From the NCBI RefSeq assembly GCF_002205635.1, contig NZ_NISJ01000008.1:25001-89000 (forward strand): a stretch of DNA of 64,000 nt, in the 5' to 3' direction. This document shows, in pieces, positions 54,072 to 61,359 of this stretch. The position numbers were made by a program, and so were the translations under genes. The notes under the pieces were generated by a model that worked only from the letters and a program-made list of their open reading frames with translations, did not search any database and was not told the DNA's origin. Source of the stretch: Sphingopyxis witflariensis. Lineage in GTDB: Bacteria > Pseudomonadota > Alphaproteobacteria > Sphingomonadales > Sphingomonadaceae. Numbering within the stretch: the first letter of the stretch is position 1; the number at the start of each line of letters is the position of its first letter.

Positions 54072-54646
54072 CGTTGGCGAAATCCCGTCGCGCCACGCCC
54101 AGCGCGTCCCGGTCATCCTCGGCGGCGCGCAGCCATGTGCCCGACCTGGATACACTGGTCGATGATGCCAAGGCGGATCGCTTTACGGAGAAGTGGATCG
54201 CGAAACTCGCCGGGAAGAAGGCTTCGGCTGCGGATTATGCAATTCACGTCGAATGCGGCGGCCTGCGCTTTCAGTTCGACGCGCTCATCACCCACGCCTT
54301 CGAGCGCATTGCCAAGCTGGAAGGCGAACTTCGGAAGGCCAAGGGCTTGATGACGAAGAGCGCCGGCCCCGCGGCAGTCGCCTTCGAGATCGAACAGGGT
54401 GAGGACGGCCGAACCTTCACGTTCAAATCGGCGACCGGCGACCAGTCCTTCGAAATCCCTGTGCCCATCTTCCGCGGCGCTTGGAAAGAGGGCGAGACAT
54501 ACGCCCATGGAGATACCGTCGTTTGGGGTGGCAGTTCCTGGTCGGCCCTCCGCAGGACCTGCGACCGGCCCGACACGCCCGATAGTGGCTGGATGATCGC
54601 CGCCCGCAAGGGACGCGACGGCAAAGACTCGAGGCCCCCGGCATGA
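54068..54646 (+). CDS. Phage protein with carbohydrate-binding-like C-terminal module
   Basis: This 192-residue protein starts with a GTG that overlaps the protease stop codon (GTGA). A charged N-terminal part with a short coiled coil (HAFERIAKLEGELRKAKG) leads to a module FRGAWKEGETYAHGDTVVWG with GWMIAARKGRDGKD. That resembles the Trp-rich CBM5/12-type module common in phage structural proteins. The role may be binding to a host surface glycan; this is inferred. Confidence 0.7.
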   Translation: MTLAKSRRATPSASRSSSAARSHVPDLDTLVDDAKADRFTEKWIAKLAGKKASAADYAIHVECGGLRFQFDALITHAFERIAKLEGELRKAKGLMTKSAGPAAVAFEIEQGEDGRTFTFKSATGDQSFEIPVPIFRGAWKEGETYAHGDTVVWGGSSWSALRRTCDRPDTPDSGWMIAARKGRDGKDSRPPA

Positions 54647-54900
54647 CCGTCGAAGAAGAAATGAAGGAGCGCGCGCTCGCCGAGTTCGATCGGCTGGTCG
54701 AGGAGAAGGAAACCGAGACCCGGCTTCTGCTCGCTGCGCAGGGTCGGTCGCGAGAGGAGATCGATATCTACATCGCCGCCTGCCTCGACAACCTCGCCAA
54801 GCAGCGGGCCGACATCGGCCAGCTCGTATCCACCGAGATCAAACGGGCGGGTGTTCCGCTCGACTATCCAGCGAAGGCAACCGCCCATGACTTTCATTGA
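54643..54900 (+). CDS. Hypothetical element protein
   Basis: An 85-residue, charged, fully helical protein (KERALAEFDRLVEEKETETR). It overlaps the preceding gene by four bases and the following one by 14. Its place in the head-gene area suggests a small structural or scaffold part, but no family is recognised. Confidence 0.65.
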   Translation: MTVEEEMKERALAEFDRLVEEKETETRLLLAAQGRSREEIDIYIAACLDNLAKQRADIGQLVSTEIKRAGVPLDYPAKATAHDFH

Positions 54901-55201
54901 CACCTTGATCGACGTCGACCGCGTCGTGATCGCCGGCCTCTCAGCATACGATACGCTTTGCCAGCGGGCATGGGATAATACCGCCACCGCATTGCAGGAG
55001 GCCGGTCGCCCCGATGCTGAAATCGCCGATGCTGCGGAATTTCACAAGGAGCGCGTGACCGAAGCGCGCGGCAAACTCCACCGCACGCTCTGGCTGAAGG
55101 CCTTTGGCGTGATGTTGAAGGCCGATGAGGCACCCGAGGCCGGGGGGGCCGTCGAAGACTCCAGAGGCAATGGGGACGGCGTACCGGTTGGGGAGGCATA
55201 A
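54887..55201 (+). CDS. Hypothetical element protein
   Basis: A 104-residue protein starting MTFIDTLIDVDRVV at the ATG at 54887. It is helical with a Gly/Glu-rich end. No family is recognised. It overlaps the previous gene, and its stop codon is 45 bases before the next start. Confidence 0.65.
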   Translation: MTFIDTLIDVDRVVIAGLSAYDTLCQRAWDNTATALQEAGRPDAEIADAAEFHKERVTEARGKLHRTLWLKAFGVMLKADEAPEAGGAVEDSRGNGDGVPVGEA

Positions 55202-55246
55202 AGAGAGTTTTTTTCGTGACGGGCAAATTTCAGGAAAAACGGTGAA

Positions 55247-55558
55247 ATGACCGAAATAATCAAACTGAATAGTCGAGGTCGCCCCGCATATCGCGTGACG
55301 TTCGAAGCGCGTCAGACCGTCGAGCGGATGAAGTTCTGCGGAGAGTCCGACATTACGATTGCTCGGGCGCTCGGCATTGATGCCGACACGATGCGCAAGC
55401 ATTTCGCCGACGAGCTTGCCGACGGGTACGCGATGCGCCGTCGGGAATTGATCGACGTACTGTTCGACGCGGCCCGAGCCGGAAAGGTCGCAGCCGTCAA
55501 TGCGCTCGACAAAATGAACCGCGCTTCTCGCGCTGCCCCCGAGCCGAATATTCCGTGA
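55247..55558 (+). CDS. Helix-turn-helix phage protein, small-terminase-like
   Basis: A 103-residue protein with a clear helix-turn-helix (SDITIARALGIDADTMRKHF) and a following helix with repeated Ala. Phage genes of this type often precede the large terminase and may be small terminase subunits or regulators. Here no large terminase gene follows. The next gene is a tail chaperone. Confidence 0.7.
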   Translation: MTEIIKLNSRGRPAYRVTFEARQTVERMKFCGESDITIARALGIDADTMRKHFADELADGYAMRRRELIDVLFDAARAGKVAAVNALDKMNRASRAAPEPNIP

Positions 55559-55608
55559 TCTAGCAACCCGCGCGGCGATGCCGCCACATCCCAACTAAGG
55601 AAATATCC

Positions 55609-55965
55609 GTGACCAACGCAACGACCCCTTCGGTAAAGATCGTCGATATCGGCGGCACCGCCCATACCTTGAAATTCAACTTCGGCATGGCCCGCCTCGC
55701 CGAACAGGAACTCGGCGTCAGCCTGATGAGCGCCTTCCGTGAGAATTCCGCCGCCATGAACACCATTTCGGCCGTGTGGTGGGCCGCCCTGCAAGCGAAC
55801 CACCCGATGTCGCGTGAAGCGGCCGACGAGCTGATCGACGCCGCGGGACTCGAACAGGTGACGACCTGGCTCGTTGAAGGTCTCGGGCAATATTTCGGCG
55901 GCGGCAAAGCTTCCCCCGAGGGCGCGCCGGGAAACGCGCCGAAGACCGGACAGACGCACCCGTAG
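55609..55965 (+). CDS. Tail assembly chaperone, gpG-like short form
   Basis: A 118-residue protein of the GTA-gp10/lambda-gpG-like tail assembly chaperone kind (VDIGGTAHTLKFNFGMARLA, EQELGVSLMSAF). Near its end it carries a slippery heptamer at 55929-55935 in exactly the frame needed for -1 slipping into the following gene. It lies just before the tape measure, as chaperones do. Confidence 0.8.
   Translation: MTNATTPSVKIVDIGGTAHTLKFNFGMARLAEQELGVSLMSAFRENSAAMNTISAVWWAALQANHPMSREAADELIDAAGLEQVTTWLVEGLGQYFGGGKASPEGAPGNAPKTGQTHP
55929..55935 (+). promoter_or_regulatory. Programmed -1 ribosomal frameshift site
   Basis: G GGA AAC in the zero frame fits X-XXY-YYZ. After slipping, reading continues through 12 codons without a stop into the ATG of the frame at 55971 and on to 56306. 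The product would be a 232-residue gpGT-like fusion. Confidence 0.8.
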
Positions 55966-55970
55966 ATTAC

Positions 55971-56306
55971 ATGGCGATGCTGACCAATTGGGCCTCTGCG
56001 GGTTTGGGACCGGACCTCTTCTGGGACCAGACCTTCGCGACGTTCAACGCTGCGATGCTCGGCGCCGCCAAACGCCGTCGCGATGATTACGCCCATGTGA
56101 TCGCTGGGGCTTGGTGGGGTGAGTTTTTCGCCCACGAGAAGAAGGTCAAGCCGCTCGCTGAATATCTACCGAAGCCGCCGCTGTCAGAAGATGAAGAGAT
56201 GGCCGAACGCGAAGCTGGGTCCCGGAAGGTGCTGGCGATGTTCCGCAGCATTGCAGCGAGCGACAATAACAACATGACCATACGAAGGGTGAAACGAGAT
56301 GGCTGA
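55971..56306 (+). CDS. Tail assembly chaperone, T-like part (frameshift product)
   Basis: These 111 codons (LTNWASAGLGPDLFWDQTFA at the start) are in the -1 frame relative to the gpG-like gene. They are probably made mainly as the C-terminal part of the fused GT chaperone that recruits the tape measure. An own ATG lies six bases after the upstream stop without a good ribosome site, which favours the frameshift route. The end overlaps the tape measure start by eight bases. Confidence 0.75.
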   Translation: MAMLTNWASAGLGPDLFWDQTFATFNAAMLGAAKRRRDDYAHVIAGAWWGEFFAHEKKVKPLAEYLPKPPLSEDEEMAEREAGSRKVLAMFRSIAASDNNNMTIRRVKRDG

Positions 56307-58761
56307 AACTGTCGGCTCCCTACTTGTCAGGCTCGGGCTCGATTCCGGTACATTCCGCTCCGGGCTCGGTGTTGCCGAGAAGGATTTTCGCGCCGCGCAG
56401 AAGCGGTTCGAAAAGATCGGCTCGTCGATGCAGAACTTTGGCAAGAACCTCACGATCGGGCTGACCTTGCCACTCGCGGCCATCGGCGCCGCAGCGGTCA
56501 AGGGCGCACAGGAACAGCGCGCCGCCATGGGCCAGGTCGAGGCAGCGCTCACCTCCATGGGCGCGGTATCGGGCAAGACGGCCGACGAGTTGGCGAAGAA
56601 CGCCGACAAGATGGAGATGCGGTCTCTCTTCGCCGCCGATGAAATCCTGACCAAAGTTACGGCAAATTTGCTGACTTTCGGGAATGTCGCCGGGGAGCAG
56701 TTCGATCGCGCACAGCAGGCCGCGATCGACATGGCCACCCGCATGGGCAGCGATCCCCAGTCCGCCGCCATCATGTTGGGCAAAGCGCTCAACGATCCGA
56801 TCAAGGGCATCACGGCCCTGACCAAGGTCGGGGTCCAGTTCACCGCGTCGCAGAAGGCCCAGATCGAAGCATTCACCAAGACGGGGCAGACCGCGCGGGC
56901 GCAGGGGATCATCCTCGACGAGGTCGCCAAGCAGTTCGGAGGCGCCGCGCAGGCCGCCGCAGACACCCAGCCATGGCGCCAGGCACAGGTCGCGATCGAT
57001 CAGGCGATGGACGGAATCGGCGAAGCGATCCTCCCTGTCATCCCTGTCATCACCGACGCGATCAAGTCACTCGCAGGCGCTTTCACCGGCCTTTCGCCCG
57101 AGATGCAAAAGGCCATCGTGATCGGGGGAGGCATCGCCGCCGCGCTCGGCCCCTTCCTCGCTGTCGCCGGCAGCATCGTGAAACTCGCCGCGCCGCTCGC
57201 CGCCGCCTTCACAACGTCAGCGGCAGCATCCGCAGCGGCCGGTGCAGCAGCAGGGGGCGCATCGACAGGCTTCGCGGCCCTCGCCATTGCTGCCGCACCA
57301 TGGATCGCCGCAGCCGCAGCCATCGGCGCTGCGGGCTACCTGATTTATCAGAACTGGGACAAAATCGCCCCGGTCCTCGAAAGCCTCTGGAAGACGATCA
57401 GCGACACGCTCGGCCCGCCGCTTCAGGAGATCGTCAGCACCCTCACCTCGATGTTCTCCGAGCTATGGAACGGCCCGCTGGGTCCGGCGATCAGCGCCGC
57501 GATCGGCCTGCTCGGGCAGCTTTACATGGCCTTCAACAATGCGTTCGGCCCCGTCATCCTCGGCGCCCTCAAGCTGATGGCCCAGACGGTCGGGAATGTT
57601 CTGAACACCCTGCTCGAATTTGGCCGGGCCATCGGGTCACTGTTCCGCGGTGATATCGTTGGCGCATTCGAGCATCTGGGCAGCGCGATAAACAGCCTCT
57701 TCGGCGGATTGCCCGCGAAGGTGATCGGCTGGATCGGCCAAATGGTGCAGGGCATCGGGTCGTGGATGGGCGCCAAGCTCAACGCCATCTGGGAGGGCGT
57801 CAAAGCGAAGGTCGAAGCCGTCAAGGGCTGGTTCTATGGCTTGTATGACGCGGTTGTCGGCCACAGCTACATTCCCGACATGGTCGACCAGATCGGCCAG
57901 CACATGCAGCGCCTCGACGCCGAGATGGTCAAGCCGGTCAAAGCTGCGACCAGCAAAGCGGCCGAAGCGTTCCGTGAGCTTCAGCAGACGGTCGCCGGAA
58001 TTCTGGCACGGCTATTCCCCGAGCAGGCACTCCGCATCGATTTCGAGAATGAGCGGGCTGCGCTGGATGCCTATCACAAAGCCGGGAAGCTCTCGGCCGA
58101 TGAACATGCCGCCGCCGTCCGCGCCCTCAATCGCGAATATGCGGGCCTGCATCGCGACCGGCCCGGCGGCGTTGACGACGATCCGACCGCAATAACCCTG
58201 TCGCGGGGCTCAACATCGATCGAGGACACTTCGGCGCAGATCAGCGATCGTTTCGGCGAGGACATGGAGCGGATCAACGACGCGATCCAGAAGATTGACC
58301 TGAGCCCGCTGCAACAGGTCGGGGTTCGCGCTCTCGACACATTGACCGAGACGCTGGTCACCGCCGGCATTGAGTTCGGGAACCTCCGCGAACTGGCCCA
58401 CCGGGCGATCCAGTCCATCCTCGCGGACCTCCTTCGGCTGGCGATCCAGAAGCTCATCACTCGCCCCCTCGCCATCGCAATGGGCCTCCCGATCGACGGG
58501 GCGCTTGCCAGCGGCGGCCCCGCAATGTCGGGCCGCACATATCTGGTTGGCGAAAAGGGTCCGGAGCTGTTCACACCACGCCAATCGGGACAGGTCATCC
58601 CTAACCATGCGTTGCGAGACGCGCCGGATCGCGGCGCCAGAGATGGCGGCCGCAGCAACACCTTCGTCTGGAACGTGACGACACCCAACGCAGACAGTTT
58701 TCGGAAGAGCCAGAGCCAGATGCAGCGCGATGCACGGCGACTGCTTTCGGCAAAGCCATGA
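56299..58761 (+). CDS. Phage tail tape measure protein
   Basis: An 820-residue protein with the usual tape measure build: N-terminal GSLLVRLGLDSGTFRSGLG, a coiled region, and the conserved core with ALTKVGVQFTASQKAQIEAF. Ala/Gly-rich hydrophobic segments follow at about residues 265-355, then amphipathic helices, and the late LVGEKGPELFTPRQSGQVIP motif near residue 755. At about 1.5 angstrom per residue it would set a tail of roughly 120 nm. It overlaps its neighbours at both ends. Confidence 0.93.
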   Translation: MAETVGSLLVRLGLDSGTFRSGLGVAEKDFRAAQKRFEKIGSSMQNFGKNLTIGLTLPLAAIGAAAVKGAQEQRAAMGQVEAALTSMGAVSGKTADELAKNADKMEMRSLFAADEILTKVTANLLTFGNVAGEQFDRAQQAAIDMATRMGSDPQSAAIMLGKALNDPIKGITALTKVGVQFTASQKAQIEAFTKTGQTARAQGIILDEVAKQFGGAAQAAADTQPWRQAQVAIDQAMDGIGEAILPVIPVITDAIKSLAGAFTGLSPEMQKAIVIGGGIAAALGPFLAVAGSIVKLAAPLAAAFTTSAAASAAAGAAAGGASTGFAALAIAAAPWIAAAAAIGAAGYLIYQNWDKIAPVLESLWKTISDTLGPPLQEIVSTLTSMFSELWNGPLGPAISAAIGLLGQLYMAFNNAFGPVILGALKLMAQTVGNVLNTLLEFGRAIGSLFRGDIVGAFEHLGSAINSLFGGLPAKVIGWIGQMVQGIGSWMGAKLNAIWEGVKAKVEAVKGWFYGLYDAVVGHSYIPDMVDQIGQHMQRLDAEMVKPVKAATSKAAEAFRELQQTVAGILARLFPEQALRIDFENERAALDAYHKAGKLSADEHAAAVRALNREYAGLHRDRPGGVDDDPTAITLSRGSTSIEDTSAQISDRFGEDMERINDAIQKIDLSPLQQVGVRALDTLTETLVTAGIEFGNLRELAHRAIQSILADLLRLAIQKLITRPLAIAMGLPIDGALASGGPAMSGRTYLVGEKGPELFTPRQSGQVIPNHALRDAPDRGARDGGRSNTFVWNVTTPNADSFRKSQSQMQRDARRLLSAKP

Positions 58762-59285
58762 GCACCGGGTCATCACGCTTCAAATTCGAAGGCGGCAAAG
58801 AGCTTGAGAAAGCATTGCGCGAGATCGGCAAGACGGCGACTGCCCGGAATATCGCCACCCGCGCCCTCAAGGTCGCTGCCGAGCCGATCGCCGAGGAAGC
58901 CCGGCGCCTGGCACCCGAGGACAAGGGCAACCTGCGCGAGGCCATCAAGATCGGCACGAAGGCCAACATGGGCCGGGGCCGCTCGCTGCGGAGCAAGGAC
59001 GACACCGTCTATACATTCATTGGCATCGACGGATCGGTCCTGCCCCCCAAGGAATCGAAGACCCGGCGCAACAAGCGCAAAACGCGCTTCCTGCAGAACA
59101 GCGGCGGCGTTGCGGCATACTCGATCTTCGTGGAATATGGGACGGAGAGCATGGCGCCCCAGCCCTTCATGCGACCCGCGTTCGAACGGGAAAAGCACAA
59201 GGCCGTCGAACGCATGGCACCAGCACTATGGGACGAAATCGCCAAGGCCGCAGCCCGGGCGGCGAAGAAATCAGCGAAAGGATGA
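58758..59285 (+). CDS. HK97 gp10-like (tail/neck) protein
   Basis: The 175-residue protein matches HK97 gp10-type head-tail or tail completion proteins (FEGGKELEKALREIG, AEEARRLAPEDKGNLREAI, YSIFVEYGTESMAPQPFMRP). In most phages this gene comes before the tail tube and chaperone genes; here it follows the tape measure, which is unusual. It overlaps the tape measure by four bases. Confidence 0.88.
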   Translation: MSTGSSRFKFEGGKELEKALREIGKTATARNIATRALKVAAEPIAEEARRLAPEDKGNLREAIKIGTKANMGRGRSLRSKDDTVYTFIGIDGSVLPPKESKTRRNKRKTRFLQNSGGVAAYSIFVEYGTESMAPQPFMRPAFEREKHKAVERMAPALWDEIAKAAARAAKKSAKG

Positions 59286-59289
59286 CGAT

Positions 59290-59604
59290 ATGACGAACAA
59301 GACGATCATCGATCCGGAAGGACTGAAGAAACTCAGCGAAACGATGGGCGCCTTGCACGACCATCTTGTCCAGGCCGGTCTCGCACCGGACCCGGAAGGG
59401 CTATCCGAATTGAGCCGCGCGATGGCCAAACTTGTCGAACGCATGTTCCCGAATGGATTGCCCGCCGGTCTTCCCAGCATCAATATCGGCTCTCCCCAGC
59501 TCGTCGAGCAGCCCTATCGGGGGCAAGGCATCATCGAAGCCGAACTTAAGCGATCGGGGCTGCTCGACGAGGGGGAGCCGATCGAGGCCGCCAACGACGA
59601 TTGA
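59290..59604 (+). CDS. Hypothetical element protein
   Basis: A 104-residue protein with two similar helical segments (DPEGLKKLSETMGALHDHL and DPEGLSELSRAMAKLVERMF) that look like an internal duplication. AAAGGA lies upstream of the ATG. It closes the tail gene run. The function is unknown. Confidence 0.7.
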   Translation: MTNKTIIDPEGLKKLSETMGALHDHLVQAGLAPDPEGLSELSRAMAKLVERMFPNGLPAGLPSINIGSPQLVEQPYRGQGIIEAELKRSGLLDEGEPIEAANDD

Positions 59605-59673
59605 TTACTTGCGATCTTCAGCAATAGCTGTGAGGTTGAGCCATTAGACATCGGGGGATGTCATGGGAGGGAA

Positions 59674-59982
59674 ATGATGGCGCTTTCAACTGGTCAATTA
59701 CAGCTTATCGAACAGCGAGTGACAAATGACGGCCCAAGCACTGCAATTGCCTATCTGCTCTGGCTGTTCCTCTGGTTTGTGAGTGGCCATCGGTTTTATT
59801 TGGGGCGCCCCGCCAGCGCGATTCTACAGATTTTATCTTACTTCATCTTGGTCGGTTTCATTTGGGTTCTTATCGACGCGTTCCTGATTCCCGACATGTT
59901 GCGCAAGAAACGCGCCGAGATGCGCCAAGGCCTTATGGTCGAAATGATGGCCATGAACGGCGCGGAACCGGCGCTAGCATGA
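59674..59982 (+). CDS. TM2 domain membrane protein
   Basis: The 102-residue protein has two membrane helices (AIAYLLWLFLWFVSG and ILQILSYFILVGFIWVLIDA) joined by a short turn with HRFYLGRP, the TM2 layout. The function of TM2 proteins in phages is unknown. A GGAGGGAA ribosome site precedes it. Its stop codon overlaps the next start (ATGA). Confidence 0.8.
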   Translation: MMALSTGQLQLIEQRVTNDGPSTAIAYLLWLFLWFVSGHRFYLGRPASAILQILSYFILVGFIWVLIDAFLIPDMLRKKRAEMRQGLMVEMMAMNGAEPALA

Positions 59983-60122
59983 GCGCGGAGTTTTGGGCCA
60001 TAATTGGTGTCGGCGCCGTCCTTTGGTTGACGCTGATCGCAACTAATCGCCACCTGGAGGAAACGAACCGCCGCCTCCAGACATTCTGGGAGGAATGGCT
60101 TTTTCCGACCCGCAAGCCCTAG
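59979..60122 (+). CDS. Small single-pass membrane protein
   Basis: A 47-residue protein with one membrane helix (FWAIIGVGAVLWLTLIA) and a charged amphipathic C-terminal part (HLEETNRRLQTFWEEWL). It is coupled to the TM2 gene by an ATGA overlap. It could be a partner of the TM2 protein; no lysis motif is visible. Confidence 0.6.
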   Translation: MSAEFWAIIGVGAVLWLTLIATNRHLEETNRRLQTFWEEWLFPTRKP

Positions 60123-60265
60123 CTCTACCTCTCTTGTGACCGGGGAGGGCGGATTCGGAAGCTAGTTCCATTCACAGGTCGTCCATGGGTGGTGGAGCGC
60201 CGGCCTGTGCATAACTTGGTCAGAATAATTCTTTTCGGTATCTCGATATTGACTCAGTTCCTTTC

Positions 60266-60280
60266 GTCGGGCAGCCCGAC
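60266..60280. promoter_or_regulatory. 15-bp perfect palindrome upstream of 60296
   Basis: GTCGGGC-A-GCCCGAC lies 15 bases before the start codon at 60296, in a 173-bp AT-richer gap. It may be an operator or a hairpin that hides the ribosome site GGGGAGGG just downstream. Confidence 0.5.
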
Positions 60281-60295
60281 CAACGGGGAGGGAAT

Positions 60296-60850
60296 ATGGA
60301 TCATCATTTAGAAAAGTTGTTGGTTTCAACAGGAACATGGGGCCTGTTTGAGACGGACTGGCGCGCTCAATGTGAGGCGTTCGGTGAAGATTTCGATCAG
60401 TATGCTGTTGGGTCCCTACCGGTTTTGCGCGCTATCGCAACGGAATCGCCCAAAGACGCTGGCGTTTTTGCTCTCCGCGGTGATGACGGTAGCTATGCAG
60501 CGATCGCACAAGTGAACAGTACACTTCTGCCTGGCTATGAGGGTAAGGTTTTGCGCGTGCGACATCTCCTTCTGTCCCCGACGCTTGATTACGGCGAACT
60601 CTCCCTCGAAGATTATGCGAACATCATGGGGCGAATGTTCTCGCGCACAGTTTACCTTGCTGCATCCGAGATGCCTTCCGCGCATGTGAAATTCCATCTA
60701 CGTAGTCCTGCGGATCGACAATTTTTTTCGTCCGCTTTATCCATGCTTAAGGACTTCGCTATATTCAGCAGCGTTGCAATGCGCGGCGCATGGTTATATC
60801 TAACCCTCAACATTGCGCCGACGAAGGGTGCTAACGGAGAAGTGGGATGA
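60296..60850 (+). CDS. Unknown protein, likely cargo (moron) gene
   Basis: A 184-residue protein of no recognised family. It has an alpha-beta pattern with a VLRVRHLLLSPTLDYGELS stretch loosely like GNAT-type folds. It has its own upstream control region and lower GC than the tail genes, as cargo genes often do. It overlaps a 45-codon gene by four bases. The pair could be an accessory system; no toxin or defence motif is seen. Confidence 0.6.
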   Translation: MDHHLEKLLVSTGTWGLFETDWRAQCEAFGEDFDQYAVGSLPVLRAIATESPKDAGVFALRGDDGSYAAIAQVNSTLLPGYEGKVLRVRHLLLSPTLDYGELSLEDYANIMGRMFSRTVYLAASEMPSAHVKFHLRSPADRQFFSSALSMLKDFAIFSSVAMRGAWLYLTLNIAPTKGANGEVG

Positions 60851-60984
60851 ACGTCAAAGCTATGGACACGGCCTTTGTGGCCGTATTTGCGCATGCGATT
60901 AGGTCACAAGGGCTGTCGTCGCTGAAGCGCACTTCCATGTTTGGATCCAATGATAAGCCGGTCGAAATGAAGAAGGCCGCATAA
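60847..60984 (+). CDS. Small unknown protein coupled to 60296-60850
   Basis: A 45-residue basic protein (start MNVKAMDTAFVAVFAHAI, end EMKKAA) whose ATG overlaps the upstream stop codon. It is followed at once by a terminator array. The function is unknown. Confidence 0.5.
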   Translation: MNVKAMDTAFVAVFAHAIRSQGLSSLKRTSMFGSNDKPVEMKKAA

Positions 60985-61023
60985 GCACAATTCCAGATTT
61001 AGCCGCCAACCCACCCCGTCGAG

Positions 61024-61045
61024 CCCCGCGCCCGGCGGGGTTTTT
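61024..61045 (+). terminator. Intrinsic terminator 1
   Basis: CCCCGCGCCCGGCGGGG folds into a GC stem and is followed by TTTTT. It ends the cargo gene pair. Confidence 0.75.
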
Positions 61046-61097
61046 CACGCCCGTCACTTGCATGTAACAATCCGTCTGCTTAGAGGCGCCAACCTGT

Positions 61098-61129
61098 CCC
61101 GCAGTTCCTTGCGGGCTGGGCCCTTTTTT
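61098..61129 (+). terminator. Intrinsic terminator 2
   Basis: CCCGCA and TGCGGG pair around a 6-base loop; a short GGGC/GCCC pairing leads into TTTTTT. It lies 50 bases after the first terminator with no gene between. Confidence 0.6.
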
Positions 61130-61147
61130 CTGATACCTCTCCCCCTT

Positions 61148-61174
61148 GCCCCGCCCTTACCGGCGGGGCTTTTT
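61148..61174 (+). terminator. Intrinsic terminator 3
   Basis: GCCCCGCC and GGCGGGGC form a perfect 8-bp stem with a 6-base loop followed by TTTTT. Confidence 0.8.
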
Positions 61175-61325
61175 GTGAGTCCCGCATTGAACCAGCGCCG
61201 CCTTCATCCGAATTGACTCCCACTCCATTTGCTATCATCGCAGAGAACCCGTCGGTCCCTGCGACCCAAAGATCGGCGGGGCGAGATTGCCTCTGTGGGT
61301 TGTAATACGCGCATGAGGCCGGAAG

Positions 61326-61354
61326 GGCCCCGCCTGTCCACTGGCGGGGCCTTT
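61326..61354. terminator. Terminator at the end of the outer membrane protein gene
   Basis: GGCCCCGCC and GGCGGGGCC form a perfect 9-bp stem with an 8-base loop, directly after the stop codon of the minus-strand gene. The T-run is short on the plus side. Arms resemble those of terminators 1 and 3. Confidence 0.65.
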
Positions 61355-61359
61355 CTGAT

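Noticed and set aside
59674-60122. Holin/spanin lysis cassette
   Set aside because: The first protein has the TM2 layout and no endolysin gene is present; membrane segments alone do not support a lysis call.
60296-60984. Toxin-antitoxin pair
   Set aside because: Gene sizes and overlap would allow it, but neither protein shows a known toxin or antitoxin motif, so only a cargo unit of unknown role is reported.
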